The notes below the pieces were generated by a model, which saw only the letters and a program-made list of their open reading frames with translations, had not been told where the DNA came from and did not search any database. A DNA stretch of 64,000 bases from Enterocloster aldenensis. Lineage in GTDB: Bacteria > Bacillota > Clostridia > Lachnospirales > Lachnospiraceae. The position numbers and the translations under genes are program-made. Below, piece after piece: positions 25,466 through 35,082 of the stretch. How positions within the stretch are numbered: position 1 is the first letter of the stretch; each line of letters opens with the position of its first letter. The stretch is taken from assembly GCF_003434055.1 (NCBI RefSeq), contig NZ_QVEX01000016.1, positions 62,001-126,000 of the forward strand, read 5' to 3'.

Positions 25466-26386
25466 ATGAGCAGGATTGCATTTATTTTCCCGGGACAGGG
25501 AGCACAGGTCTGCGGGATGGGCCAGGATTTCTATGAGCAGACAGAGACAGGCAAAAAAATCTTTGACAAAGCAAGCGGGCTCCTGGGCTTCTCCATGCCG
25601 GAGCTGTGTTTTGAGAAGAATGACAGGCTGGATATAACGGAATATACCCAGGCCGCCATGGTCACTGCCGGCATTGCCATGATGCGGGTGCTGGAGGAAA
25701 AAGGGATTAAGCCGGATGTGGCCGCCGGACTGAGTCTGGGGGAATACTGTGCCCTGGCAGCAGCCGGCGTCATGAGTGACGAGGACGCCATCTGCACGGT
25801 GCGCCAGAGGGGAATCCTGATGCAGGAAGCAGTTCCTGTGGGAGAAGGAGCCATGGCAGCCATCCTGGCCCTGGACGCAGCGGCCATTGAAGCTGTCACG
25901 GGGGCCATGGAAGGCGTGTGGATTGCCAATTACAACTGCCCGGGGCAGATTGTGATTTCCGGTAAGAAGGCTGCCGTGGAAGAGGCCTGTGAAAAGCTTA
26001 AGGCTGCCGGTGCAAAGCGGGCCCTGTTGCTGAACGTAAGCGGTCCCTTCCATTCCGGCATGCTTACGGTTGCAGGTGAGAAGCTGGCGCAGGTACTGGC
26101 GGATGTGGAGATACATACGCCCCGGATTCCTTATGTGGCAAATGTCAATGCGCAGTTCGTCACCACGGCAGAGCCTGTAAAAGACCTGCTGACCAGGCAG
26201 GTATCCTCATCCGTGCGCTGGCAGCAGAGTGTGGAAGCCATGATAAATGACGGGGTAGACACCTTTATTGAGATTGGACCAGGCAGGACGCTGGCCGGAT
26301 TCATGAAGAAGATCAGCAAAGAAGTAAAAACCATGAACGTGGAAAAACTGGAAGATATAGAAAAGGTAGCGGAGGCATTGAAGTAA
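25466..26386 (+). CDS. fabD: Malonyl-CoA:ACP transacylase
   Basis: A 306-residue malonyltransferase that loads malonyl onto ACP. The nucleophile Ser is in GLSLGEYCALAAAG (near residue 88), the catalytic His in VSGPFHSGML (near 195), with the oxyanion-region FPGQGAQ at residues 8-14. Starts 13 bp after fabK behind AGGGGGAAGAGG. Typical length and operon position. Confidence 0.97.
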   Translation: MSRIAFIFPGQGAQVCGMGQDFYEQTETGKKIFDKASGLLGFSMPELCFEKNDRLDITEYTQAAMVTAGIAMMRVLEEKGIKPDVAAGLSLGEYCALAAAGVMSDEDAICTVRQRGILMQEAVPVGEGAMAAILALDAAAIEAVTGAMEGVWIANYNCPGQIVISGKKAAVEEACEKLKAAGAKRALLLNVSGPFHSGMLTVAGEKLAQVLADVEIHTPRIPYVANVNAQFVTTAEPVKDLLTRQVSSSVRWQQSVEAMINDGVDTFIEIGPGRTLAGFMKKISKEVKTMNVEKLEDIEKVAEALK

Positions 26387-26434
26387 GCGTCTGGGAACGG
26401 CGCTGCTATTCAATGCAGGGAAAGGAGATTTAGT

Positions 26435-27175
26435 ATGCTGGAAGGAAAGATTGCACTGGTAACAGGCGCCAGCCGTGGAATTGGCCGTCAGATAGCCCTG
26501 ACACTGGGAGCAAAGGGCGCTGCGGTGATTGTAAACTATAATGGCTCTGCCCAAAAGGCAGAGGAAGTGGTAAAAGAGATAGAGGCCGCAGGAGGCAGGG
26601 CAGAGGCGCTGCAGTGCAATGTTTCCGATTTCGAGGCCTGCGGACAGATGATGGCAGACATTGTGGCCAGGTACGGACGTCTGGATATCCTGGTTAACAA
26701 CGCGGGAATCACCAGGGATAACCTGTTGATGAAGATGTCCGAGGAGGATTTTGATGCGGTCATAAACACCAACTTAAAGGGTGTGTTCAACTGTATCAAA
26801 CATATTTCACGCCAGATGTTAAAGCAGAAGGCAGGGAGGATCATCAATATCTCTTCCGTATCCGGCGTACTGGGCAATGCGGGCCAGGCCAACTACTGCG
26901 CGGCCAAGGCAGGCGTGATTGGAATCACCAAATCCGCTGCAAGGGAGCTTGCAAGCAGGGGGATCACGGTAAATGCAGTGGCTCCCGGTTTTATTTCAAC
27001 GGAAATGACAGATGTGCTCAGTGACAGCATTAAATCTTCTGTTACGGAGCAGATTCCCATGAAGAAGTTCGGCGAGACCCAGGATATTGCGGGTGCAGTG
27101 GCGTTCCTGGCTTCCGAAGATGCAAAATATATAACAGGCCAGGTTCTCTGTGTAGACGGCGGCATGGCAATGTAG
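26435..27175 (+). CDS. fabG: 3-oxoacyl-ACP reductase
   Basis: A 246-residue short-chain dehydrogenase that reduces 3-oxoacyl-ACP with NADPH. The cofactor motif is [12 protein letters not shown] (residues 10-21), NNAG near residue 88, and the catalytic set Ser in NISSVSG (near 138), Tyr-x-x-x-Lys in NYCAAKAG (near 151-155). The C-terminal CVDGGMAM is typical. The ribosome site AAAGGAG is 10 bases before the ATG. Confidence 0.97.
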   Translation: MLEGKIALVTGASRGIGRQIALTLGAKGAAVIVNYNGSAQKAEEVVKEIEAAGGRAEALQCNVSDFEACGQMMADIVARYGRLDILVNNAGITRDNLLMKMSEEDFDAVINTNLKGVFNCIKHISRQMLKQKAGRIINISSVSGVLGNAGQANYCAAKAGVIGITKSAARELASRGITVNAVAPGFISTEMTDVLSDSIKSSVTEQIPMKKFGETQDIAGAVAFLASEDAKYITGQVLCVDGGMAM

Positions 27176-27197
27176 AGAAGGACAGGAGTGTGAGCGT

Positions 27198-28436
27198 ATG
27201 AAAACAAGAGTGGTAATTACCGGTATGGGCGCCATTACCCCCATTGGCAATGACGTGGAAAGTTTCTGGCAGGGACTGAAGGACAAGAAAGTGGGAATCG
27301 CCCCCATCACATATTTTGATACAACCGATTATAAATGTAAGCTGGCAGCCGAGGTAAAGGGATTCAATGCCAGGGATTACATGGACCCCAAGGCAGCGCG
27401 CCGCATGGAGGCATTTTCCCAGTTCGCGGTAGCAGCGTCAAAGGAGGCCCTGGAGCATTCTGGCATTGACATGGAGAAGGAAGATCCCTACCGCGTGGGT
27501 GTGTGCGTGGGTTCTGGAATCGGTTCCCTCCAGGCCATGGAAAAGGATGTGCAGAAGCTTCTGGAAAAGGGACCCAGCCGTGTGAACCCGCTGCTGGTAC
27601 CTCTTATGATCAGCAATATGGCGGCGGGCAATGTTGCCATCCAGTTCGGGCTGAAGGGCAAATGTTTTAACGTGGTTACGGCCTGCGCCACAGGCACCCA
27701 TTCCATCGGCGAGGCATTCCGTTCCATCCAGTACGGAGAAGCGGATGTGATGGTGGCAGGCGGGGCAGAGGCCAGCATTACCCCTATCGGTATTGCAGGA
27801 TTCACCTCACTGACCGCGCTGAACACAACCGATGACCCTGCCCGCGCATCCATTCCTTTTGACGAGGACCGCAACGGATTTGTCATGGGCGAGGGCGCCG
27901 GCGTGGTTGTGCTTGAATCCTTAGACCACGCAAAGGCCCGCGGGGCCAATATCCTGGCTGAGATAGTGGGTTACGGCGCCACCTGCGACGCATTCCACAT
28001 CACATCCCCGGCAGAAGACGGAAGCGGGGCTGCACGTGCCATGGAGAATGCTATTAAGGATGCCGGCCTTAAGCCGGAGGACATTGATTATGTAAATGCA
28101 CACGGAACCAGCACCCATCACAACGACCTGTTTGAGACAAAGGCCATTAAGCTGGCCCTGGGAGACCATGCCGGGAAGGTGAAGATCAACTCCACCAAGT
28201 CCATGATCGGTCATCTTTTAGGCGCTGCAGGCGGTGTGGAATTCATAACCTGCGTCAAGTCCATTGAAGACGGATACGTACACGCAACCGTTGGTCTTGA
28301 GAAACCGGGCGAGGGCTGTGACCTGGACTACACACAGGGGGACGGCGTTGCCATGGATGTCAATGTTGCCATCAGCAATTCCCTTGGCTTCGGCGGCCAC
28401 AATGCCAGCCTGATTGTCAGGAAATTCAGCGAATAA
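27198..28436 (+). CDS. fabF: 3-oxoacyl-ACP synthase II
   Basis: A 412-residue condensing enzyme for chain elongation. The catalytic Cys is in VTACATGTHSIGEA (near residue 163), histidines in NAHGTSTHHND (near 303) and SMIGHLLGAAGG (near 340). Full length. With no fabA, fabM or fabB in the operon, FabF with FabZ must handle elongation; how unsaturated chains are made is not evident here. Confidence 0.97.
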   Translation: MKTRVVITGMGAITPIGNDVESFWQGLKDKKVGIAPITYFDTTDYKCKLAAEVKGFNARDYMDPKAARRMEAFSQFAVAASKEALEHSGIDMEKEDPYRVGVCVGSGIGSLQAMEKDVQKLLEKGPSRVNPLLVPLMISNMAAGNVAIQFGLKGKCFNVVTACATGTHSIGEAFRSIQYGEADVMVAGGAEASITPIGIAGFTSLTALNTTDDPARASIPFDEDRNGFVMGEGAGVVVLESLDHAKARGANILAEIVGYGATCDAFHITSPAEDGSGAARAMENAIKDAGLKPEDIDYVNAHGTSTHHNDLFETKAIKLALGDHAGKVKINSTKSMIGHLLGAAGGVEFITCVKSIEDGYVHATVGLEKPGEGCDLDYTQGDGVAMDVNVAISNSLGFGGHNASLIVRKFSE

Positions 28437-28451
28437 CAGGAGGAGAATGTG

Positions 28452-28940
28452 ATGAGTATAGAGGAAATCATTCAGCTGATCCAGGCGGTATCTGAGAACA
28501 AGCTGACCAGTTTTGAATTGGAAGAAGGCAATATGAAGCTCTCCTTAAAGTGCAAGAAGGAGCAGCCGCAGATTGTCACGGTGGCAGCAGCTTCCATGGA
28601 CCAGGCAGCTGTCCAGATGCTGAATACGGCCGCGGCCGGCGCAGGCGTTTCCGTGGCCCAGGTGCAGGACCAGCCGGCCCAGACAGCGGGCGTTGACATT
28701 GGCTCTGATAAAGTGGTCACCTCTCCCCTGGTTGGAACCTTTTACGCTTCCTCCTCGCCGGATGCAGATGCATTCGTAAAGGTGGGGGACACCGTGAAAA
28801 AGGGCCAGGTGCTGGGAATCATAGAGGCCATGAAGCTGATGAACGAGATAGAAAGCGAATATGACGGCGTGGTGGAAGCCATCCTTGTGAACAACGAGGA
28901 AGTGGTGGAATACGGACAGCCGCTGTTCCGGATTAAATAG
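28452..28940 (+). CDS. accB: Biotin carboxyl carrier protein of acetyl-CoA carboxylase
   Basis: A 162-residue BCCP. The N-terminal dimerisation part is followed by an Ala/Gln/Val-rich linker (residues 40-75) and the biotinyl domain from about residue 85 with the target Lys in [13 protein letters not shown]. The start is the ATG at 28452, eight bases after AGGAGG; a GTG one codon earlier is also in frame. It carries CO2 from AccC to the fused AccDA encoded downstream. Confidence 0.95.
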   Translation: MSIEEIIQLIQAVSENKLTSFELEEGNMKLSLKCKKEQPQIVTVAAASMDQAAVQMLNTAAAGAGVSVAQVQDQPAQTAGVDIGSDKVVTSPLVGTFYASSSPDADAFVKVGDTVKKGQVLGIIEAMKLMNEIESEYDGVVEAILVNNEEVVEYGQPLFRIK

Positions 28941-28956
28941 CGGGGAGGGAAAAAAC

Positions 28957-29382
28957 ATGTTGATGGGAGTAAAAGAAATCCAGGAAATCATACCTCACAG
29001 GCATCCCTTCCTCTTGATTGACTGTATTGAAGAGCTGGAACCGGGCCTGCGCGCGGTTGGGTACAAGTGCGTGACTTATGACGAGTCCTTTTTCAAGGGC
29101 CATTTCCCGCAGGAGCCGGTGATGCCGGGAGTCCTTCTGGTGGAAGCCCTGGCCCAGACAGGCGCGGTAGCCATCCTGTCCCAGGAAGGCTTTAAGGGAA
29201 AGGTAGCTTACTTTGGCGGGATTGACAAGGCTAAATTCAAGCGCAAGGTGGTGCCCGGGGACAAAGTAAAGCTGGAGTGTGAGATTATTAAGCAGAAGGG
29301 CCCTGTGGGCGTGGGCAAAGCCACTGCCACGGTGGACGGCAGGCTGGCTGTAAGCGCGGAGCTTACCTTCATGGTTGGATAG
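28957..29382 (+). CDS. fabZ: 3-hydroxyacyl-ACP dehydratase
   Basis: A 141-residue hot-dog-fold dehydratase. The catalytic His lies in [11 protein letters not shown] (residues 12-22) and the acid in [14 protein letters not shown] (near residue 60). It removes water from 3-hydroxyacyl-ACP. The ATG at 28957 follows GGGAGGG; ATG at codon 3 is an alternative. Placement between accB and accC is the usual Clostridia arrangement. Confidence 0.97.
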   Translation: MLMGVKEIQEIIPHRHPFLLIDCIEELEPGLRAVGYKCVTYDESFFKGHFPQEPVMPGVLLVEALAQTGAVAILSQEGFKGKVAYFGGIDKAKFKRKVVPGDKVKLECEIIKQKGPVGVGKATATVDGRLAVSAELTFMVG

Positions 29383-29420
29383 TACAGACTAAATAGTTTG
29401 GGAATCGAGGGAGAATACCG

Positions 29421-30773
29421 ATGTTTAACAAGATTTTGATTGCCAATAGAGGTGAAATCGCGGTCCGCATCATCCGCGCCTGCCGTGAGATGGGCATACA
29501 GACCGTGGCCGTGTATTCTGAGGCGGATAAAGACTGCCTTCACACATTGCTGGCTGATGAAGCCATCTGTATCGGGCCTGCTGTCTCTGGCCAGAGCTAT
29601 CTGAATATGGAGCGGATCCTGGCTGCAACCGTTGCCATGAAGGCCGATGCCATCCATCCGGGATTTGGTTTCCTTTCAGAGAATGCCAAGTTTGCCAAGC
29701 TGTGTGCGGAATGCAACATTACCTTTATCGGACCGTCCGCTGAAATCATAAGCAAGATGGGCAACAAGTCGGAAGCCCGCAAAACCATGATGGAGGCAGG
29801 AGTGCCCGTGGTACCGGGCAGCAAGGAACCCGTGCACACCGCCCAGGACGGCCTTGAGATGGCAAAGACAATCGGCTTCCCGGTTATGATTAAGGCGTCC
29901 TCGGGCGGCGGCGGAAAGGGCATGCGTATATCCAGAAGCGCGGAGGATTTTACGGAGCTATTCAATGCGGCCCAGATGGAATCCGTCAAGGGTTTTTCCG
30001 ATGACACCATGTATATTGAGAAATACATTGAAAAGCCAAGGCATGTGGAATTCCAGATCATGGCGGATAAGCACGGCAGCGTGGTCCACCTGGGAGAACG
30101 TGACTGTTCCATCCAGAGACGCCACCAGAAGGTGCTGGAGGAAGCGCCCTGCGACGTCATTTCCCCTGAGCTCAGGCGCAGGATGGGCGATACCGCGGTG
30201 CGGGCGGCCAAGGCCGTTGGTTATGAGAATGCGGGCACCATTGAATTCCTTTTAGACAAGGACAGGAATTTCTACTTCATGGAGATGAACACCAGGATCC
30301 AGGTGGAGCACCCCGTGACCGAGATGGTTACCGGAATGGACCTGATCAAGGAGCAGATCCGTGTGGCAGCAGGGGAACCCTTAAGCGTGACCCAGGAAGA
30401 CGTGACCATTAAGGGCCATGCCATTGAGTGCCGTATCAATGCCGAGAACCCCTCAAAGAACTTCATGCCGTGTCCGGGCCTGATTACCAACGTCCATATA
30501 CCCGGGGGCAACGGGGTCAGGGTGGATACCCATATCTACAGCGATTATAAGGTTCCGGCCAACTATGATTCCATGCTGATGAAGCTGATTGTGTATGATA
30601 AAGACAGGGAGTCGGCCATTGCCAAGATGCGCAGCGCCCTGGGCGAGGTTGTTATTGAGGGAATTGAAACCAATATTAACTTCCAGTACGAGATTCTGGA
30701 AAACGATGCATTCCAGGAAGGCGATACGGATACAAGCTTTATTGAGAAGTACTTCCCGGATTATGTGAAATAG
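29421..30773 (+). CDS. accC: Biotin carboxylase subunit of acetyl-CoA carboxylase
   Basis: A 450-residue ATP-grasp enzyme that carboxylates biotin on AccB. Marks are FNKILIANRGEIAVRIIRAC at the start, HPGFGFLSENAKFA near residue 75, the glycine-rich lid KASSGGGGKGMR near 157-168, and EMNTRIQVEHPVTEMVTG near 290. Full length. Ribosome site GAGGGAGAA precedes the ATG. Confidence 0.98.
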   Translation: MFNKILIANRGEIAVRIIRACREMGIQTVAVYSEADKDCLHTLLADEAICIGPAVSGQSYLNMERILAATVAMKADAIHPGFGFLSENAKFAKLCAECNITFIGPSAEIISKMGNKSEARKTMMEAGVPVVPGSKEPVHTAQDGLEMAKTIGFPVMIKASSGGGGKGMRISRSAEDFTELFNAAQMESVKGFSDDTMYIEKYIEKPRHVEFQIMADKHGSVVHLGERDCSIQRRHQKVLEEAPCDVISPELRRRMGDTAVRAAKAVGYENAGTIEFLLDKDRNFYFMEMNTRIQVEHPVTEMVTGMDLIKEQIRVAAGEPLSVTQEDVTIKGHAIECRINAENPSKNFMPCPGLITNVHIPGGNGVRVDTHIYSDYKVPANYDSMLMKLIVYDKDRESAIAKMRSALGEVVIEGIETNINFQYEILENDAFQEGDTDTSFIEKYFPDYVK

Positions 30774-30788
30774 TGAAAGGAAATGCCT

Positions 30789-32570
30789 ATGTTGCGGAAC
30801 ATGTTTAAAAAAACGTATACAAAGATAGATACGAAATACAAGCCGCCAAAAGGTGACGCAGAGGAGCCGGGCATCCCGGAAGGGCTGTGGCGCAAATGTA
30901 ACAAATGCGGCCAGCCCATCTATGTGGAGGACGTAAAGAATAATTATTACGTGTGTCCAAAATGCAGCGGCTATTTCCGTGTCCACGCATACCGCAGGAT
31001 TGAGATGATTGTAGACGAGGGAACCTTCGAGGAGTGGAACAAGGAGATGCCTTTCTCCAACCCCCTGGATTTCCCGGGCTATGAGAAGAAGGTCCTGGCT
31101 GCCAGGGAAAAGAGTCATCTGAATGAAGCCATTGTAACAGGAAAAGGCATGATTGACGGAAATCCCGCGGTGGTAGGCGTTTGTGACGCGCGTTTTATCA
31201 TGAGCAGCATGGGCCATGTGGTGGGTGAGAAGATAACGGATGCAGTGGAGCGGGCCACAAAGGAAAAGCTTCCTGTGATTATCTTTGCCTGCTCCGGGGG
31301 CGCCAGGATGCAGGAGGGAATCGTATCCCTGATGCAGATGGCAAAAACCTCAGCTGCCTTAAAGCGTCATCATGAGGCCGGGCAGCTGTTTATCAGCGTG
31401 CTTACGGATCCCACAACGGGCGGCGTTACGGCAAGCTTTGCCATGCTGGGGGATATCATCCTTGCAGAGCCCCACGCCCTTATCGGTTTTGCAGGCCCCA
31501 GGGTCATTGAACAGACCATCGGGCAGAAGCTGCCGGAAGGCTTCCAGCGCGCCGAGTTCCTTTTGGAACATGGTTTTGTTGACAAGATTGTTGAGCGCAA
31601 AGACCAGAAAAAGGTGATTGGACAGATTCTTTACATGCACCGCAACCACAGGATGAATGTGGACCTGCCGGTGGGTAAGACAGCGGCCGCTGTGGATAAC
31701 CTTGGGAAGATGGCGCAGTCCGGTGGAAAAACATCCGATGGGAAGATATCCGGCAAAGGAACATCCGGCAAAAAGACCGGCGGTACGTCAAAGACAGCCT
31801 GGGACACGGTCCTGCTCTCAAGGAAATCAGACCGTCCCGTTGCGGCGGATTATATCAACGCCATATTTGATGAGTTCATCGAGTTCCATGGAGACCGGTA
31901 TTTTGGCGACGACGGCGCCATTGTGGGCGGGATAGCCATGTTCCACGGCATGCCCGTGACTGTGATCGGACAGCAGAAGGGCAAGAACACCAAGGATAAC
32001 CTGAAGCGCAACTTCGGCATGCCGTCGCCGGACGGATACCGCAAGGCCCTGCGTCTGATGAAGCAGGCGGAAAGCTTTGGACGTCCGGTGGTGTGTTTTG
32101 TGGATACACCGGGAGCGTTCTGCGGACTGGAGGCAGAGGAACGGGGACAGGGAGAGGCCATTGCCCGCAGCCTGTTTGAGATGTCAGACCTGAAGGTCCC
32201 TGTGCTTTCTGTTGTGATTGGAGAAGGCGGAAGCGGCGGCGCCCTTGCCATGGCCGTGGCCAACGAGGTGTGGATGCTGGAAAATGCAATCTACTCCATC
32301 CTTTCACCGGAAGGATTCGCATCCATTCTGTATAAGGACAGCAAGAAGGCGCCGGATGCAGCCAAGGTCATGAAGGTAACGGCCCAGGACCTTAAGAAGC
32401 TGGGGCTGATTGAACGGATTGTACCGGAAGAAGAACCCGTATGCACGGATAACCTTTACCAAGTTGCTGAATACATGGACAGCGCCATGGCAGGATTTTT
32501 TGAACGCTGTCTTTCCATGACAAAGGAAGAACTGGCAGAACAAAGGTATCTTAGATTTAGGAGAATGTAA
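30789..32570 (+). CDS. accDA: Fused acetyl-CoA carboxylase carboxyltransferase beta-alpha
   Basis: A 593-residue single polypeptide joining AccD and AccA, which in most bacteria are separate subunits. The AccD half (residues 1-295) holds a four-Cys zinc ribbon (CNKCGQP...CPKC, near 37-60) and [13 protein letters not shown] Gly/Lys/Ser/Thr-rich linker (about residues 305-335) leads to the AccA half with IIGQQKG-type [13 protein letters not shown] near 395, [17 protein letters not shown] near 435 and [12 protein letters not shown] near 475. It transfers the carboxyl group from biotin to acetyl-CoA. The start at 30789 is seven bases after GAAAGGA; the ATG at 30783 is too close to it. Confidence 0.95.
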   Translation: MLRNMFKKTYTKIDTKYKPPKGDAEEPGIPEGLWRKCNKCGQPIYVEDVKNNYYVCPKCSGYFRVHAYRRIEMIVDEGTFEEWNKEMPFSNPLDFPGYEKKVLAAREKSHLNEAIVTGKGMIDGNPAVVGVCDARFIMSSMGHVVGEKITDAVERATKEKLPVIIFACSGGARMQEGIVSLMQMAKTSAALKRHHEAGQLFISVLTDPTTGGVTASFAMLGDIILAEPHALIGFAGPRVIEQTIGQKLPEGFQRAEFLLEHGFVDKIVERKDQKKVIGQILYMHRNHRMNVDLPVGKTAAAVDNLGKMAQSGGKTSDGKISGKGTSGKKTGGTSKTAWDTVLLSRKSDRPVAADYINAIFDEFIEFHGDRYFGDDGAIVGGIAMFHGMPVTVIGQQKGKNTKDNLKRNFGMPSPDGYRKALRLMKQAESFGRPVVCFVDTPGAFCGLEAEERGQGEAIARSLFEMSDLKVPVLSVVIGEGGSGGALAMAVANEVWMLENAIYSILSPEGFASILYKDSKKAPDAAKVMKVTAQDLKKLGLIERIVPEEEPVCTDNLYQVAEYMDSAMAGFFERCLSMTKEELAEQRYLRFRRM

Positions 32571-33718
32571 TGAACGAATTAAAACCATTGGTAATTGGGG
32601 ATTTAGTAGTTAAAAAACCTGTTATTCAGGGAGGCATGGGCGTTGGCATCAGTCTTCATAAGCTGGCAGGCGCGGTTGCGCAGGCCGGAGGAGTGGGAAT
32701 TATATCGTCAGCCCAGATTGGTTTCAGGGAACCTGATTTTACTACGAATTTTGTGGAAGCCAACCTAAGGGCTATCCGCCGGGAGATGAAATCCGCCAGG
32801 GAGATTTCTCCGGACGGTGCCATTGGTTTTAATATCATGGTTGCCACCAAACATTATGATATGTGGGTCAAGGAAGCGGTCAAGGCAGGCGCTGACATCA
32901 TCATCTCCGGCGCCGGGCTTCCGGTTTCCCTTCCGGAGCATGTGGAAGCCGCTTACGCGGAAATGAAGGAGGACGGACAGGAGATGCCCGCCCGCCGGAT
33001 TAAGCTGGCTCCCATTGTATCTTCCGCCAAGTCCGCCATGGTAATCTGTAAGATGTGGGACAGGAAATGTCATGTGGCGCCGGACCTGGTGGTGATAGAG
33101 GGACCGCTGGCAGGCGGCCACCTGGGGTTCTCGCTGGACCAGCTTACTGCCTACGGGGCCGACACCGGGGATGTGCCTGCAACCTATGACCAGGCTGCTT
33201 ATGATGAAGAGGTGAAGGCAATCATAAAGGTGGTTGGGGAATACGGCGACAAGTATGGCCGCCATATCCCGGTGGTCACGGCCGGAGGGATTTACACCCA
33301 CGAGGATGTGCTGCACCAGCTGGAGCTGGGAGCGGACGGAGTCCAGGTGGGCACCAGGTTTGTCACCACCAGGGAGTGCGATGCATCAGAAGCATATAAG
33401 CAGGAATACATCAAGGCCAGGAAGGAAGATATCGTGATTACCAAGAGCCCGGTAGGAATGCCGGGAAGGGCCATCATGAATCCCTTCTTAAGGCAGATTA
33501 AGTCCGGGGACCGCCCGGCCATCAAATCCTGTTTCCAGTGCCTGGAGCACTGCGATATAAGGACTATCCCATACTGCATCACCATGGCTCTTGTGAAGGC
33601 GGCTGAGGGGGATACGGAGCATGCGCTCCTGTTCTGCGGAAGCAATGCCTACCGGGCCGGGAAGATTGACACGGTGAAGCATGTGATGGATGATTTGATG
33701 GGGGAAGGACAGGAATGA
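32570..33718 (+). CDS. FabK/nitronate monooxygenase-like flavoprotein
   Basis: A 382-residue FMN TIM-barrel protein of the nitronate monooxygenase/FabK superfamily, longer than FabK by about 70 residues. Marks are PVIQGGMGVGISLHKLAGAV at the N-terminus, EGPLAGGHLGFSLDQL near residue 175 and TAGGIYTHEDVLHQLELGAD near 240. A C-terminal Cys set CFQCLEHCDIRTIPYC (near residue 322-337) could bind a metal or cluster. Its ATG overlaps the accDA stop (TAATG), so it is the last coupled gene of the fab operon. It may be a second enoyl reductase, a nitronate-detoxifying oxygenase or another reductase; co-transcription favours a lipid role. Confidence 0.85.
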   Translation: MNELKPLVIGDLVVKKPVIQGGMGVGISLHKLAGAVAQAGGVGIISSAQIGFREPDFTTNFVEANLRAIRREMKSAREISPDGAIGFNIMVATKHYDMWVKEAVKAGADIIISGAGLPVSLPEHVEAAYAEMKEDGQEMPARRIKLAPIVSSAKSAMVICKMWDRKCHVAPDLVVIEGPLAGGHLGFSLDQLTAYGADTGDVPATYDQAAYDEEVKAIIKVVGEYGDKYGRHIPVVTAGGIYTHEDVLHQLELGADGVQVGTRFVTTRECDASEAYKQEYIKARKEDIVITKSPVGMPGRAIMNPFLRQIKSGDRPAIKSCFQCLEHCDIRTIPYCITMALVKAAEGDTEHALLFCGSNAYRAGKIDTVKHVMDDLMGEGQE

Positions 33719-33748
33719 TGTCCTGTTCAGGAGTTTTTCATAGAAAAT

Positions 33749-33819
33749 AAAAATCGGGCAGATAAGACGGGGTGTTGTTTTGGACAAAACCATAACCAGC
33801 TTATCTGCCTGATTTTTTT
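33749..33819 (+). terminator. Terminator of the fab operon
   Basis: An 18-bp stem (AAAAATCGGGCAGATAAG with its complement at 33800-33817, one G-T pair) ends in a run of seven T. It lies 30 bp after the last stop codon. Confidence 0.88.
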
Positions 33820-33893
33820 ACTGTATTTCAGTTTAATGGCGGTAAAAATCCTTTTGGCTGCATCCGGCCCGCCCGCCGCCTGCACAGGCTCAC

Positions 33894-34068
33894 TTTTCCA
33901 CAACATACATGCCCCTTTCCTGCATCAGATGCAGTATACGCTGAAATCCCCGGTTTACAAGGATATATGGTAAATTTTATCACACATTTCCTAGAAAATC
34001 CACATAGGAAAACCTCTTATCCCCAGCATTTTAACAGAGATATCCACAAGTTATCCACATTATCCACT
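33894..34068 (+). other. Cluster of DnaA-box-like nonamers
   Basis: In the 512-bp gap between the fab operon and the MerR gene, five plus-strand nonamers match TTATNCACA at 8 or 9 of 9 positions: TTTTCCACA (33894), TTATCCCCA (34017), ATATCCACA (34040), TTATCCACA (34051, perfect) and TTATCCACT (34060). A 7 of 9 copy lies at 33996. The last three are spaced 11 and 9 bp apart. AT-rich DNA (33961-34000) sits inside the cluster. No coding sequence was seen in 33820-34200. Confidence 0.65.
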
Positions 34069-34230
34069 ATCGGACTGCCCGGACTGGCGGATATGGTGGA
34101 TAGAGGGCGGTATGTTCAGAATCTGTCATTTTTATTACGGTTATCTTGCACTTTCCCGGAACCCATTGACCAATCCGCCGGAATATTTTAATCTATTGGG
34201 AGGGAATATGAAAAACAGAGGGTGAAGAAT

Positions 34231-35067
34231 ATGCAGAAAACAAATGTCCAGGAAAAAGCTGAGTATCTGATTGGAGATGTGGCCCGTATGGTGGGGCTCA
34301 GCAGGGACGCCCTGCGGTTTTATGAGAAAAAGGGCATTATCAATGCCAGGAAAAAAGATAACGGATACCGGTATTATTCGGAAGATGACATCTATAAGCT
34401 GATGTATATCCTGTACCAGAGAAAGATGAACACCAGCCTGGAAGAAATAGAGGGCCTTATGAGCGGCGGACGGTCCATGGAATCCAGAAGGAAACGGATT
34501 AAGCAGCGTATGGCTGAGGAAGAGGAGACCATACGCATGCACCAGCAGGCCATTGCCAGGCTGAAGCTGGTACAAAGGGATATGGACCATATTGAGGAGA
34601 GCCTGAACCGGTATTCCCTTAGGCGGTTCCCCAAAGCATATATCATGGGACAGTGCCGGGACCTTCACCATGGCCTGAGGGAGTGGTTCCGGCTGGCCTC
34701 CACCATATCAGGGCTGGATATGACATATTTTTATAATGAGCTTACCTATAATGGAAGGGAGCTGACCCAGCATGGCACCCAGCTCCTGTTTTATAAAGAA
34801 CTGGAGGACCAGCTGGGGGATGCTTTTGATTCCTCCCGTTATGCGCTCACAGAGGAAAAGATGTGCATCTATACAGTCCTTACATCCAGGGAAACCCTTC
34901 CCAGCCCGGAAATGGTCAGCCGTATGGTCGGCTGGGGCCGGAAGCATGGGATTGAGGCCGGGGGACGGGTGTATGCCAATGACATGACCTCCTTTTTTGA
35001 TGAGGACGGGGCTACGTTCTGCCTGGAGTTATATATGCCGGTCAGGAAGATTGTATCGCAGATATAG
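34231..35067 (+). CDS. MerR-family transcriptional regulator
   Basis: A 278-residue regulator with an N-terminal winged-helix MerR domain (LIGDVARMVGLSRDALRFYEKKG, split here as residues 10-32, and GYRYYSEDDIYKLMYI), a long coiled dimerisation helix (residues 75-115) and a C-terminal effector-binding-like region to 278. The start is the ATG at 34231 behind AGAGGG; a GTG at 34222 is also in frame. Just upstream, ATG at 34208 with its own GGGAGGG site encodes only five codons (MKNRG), a possible leader peptide. Target genes are unknown; MerR proteins with this layout often control transporters. Confidence 0.85.
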   Translation: MQKTNVQEKAEYLIGDVARMVGLSRDALRFYEKKGIINARKKDNGYRYYSEDDIYKLMYILYQRKMNTSLEEIEGLMSGGRSMESRRKRIKQRMAEEEETIRMHQQAIARLKLVQRDMDHIEESLNRYSLRRFPKAYIMGQCRDLHHGLREWFRLASTISGLDMTYFYNELTYNGRELTQHGTQLLFYKELEDQLGDAFDSSRYALTEEKMCIYTVLTSRETLPSPEMVSRMVGWGRKHGIEAGGRVYANDMTSFFDEDGATFCLELYMPVRKIVSQI

Positions 35068-35082
35068 ACACATGATTTATCA

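Noticed and set aside
33894-34068. Chromosomal replication origin
   Set aside because: The DnaA-box cluster lacks neighbouring dnaA/dnaN/rpmH genes and no clear DUE trio was identified, so only a DnaA-binding cluster is claimed.
34208-34225. Five-codon ORF as a real gene
   Set aside because: It has a ribosome site but encodes only MKNRG; it is mentioned as a possible leader within the MerR entry, not as a gene.
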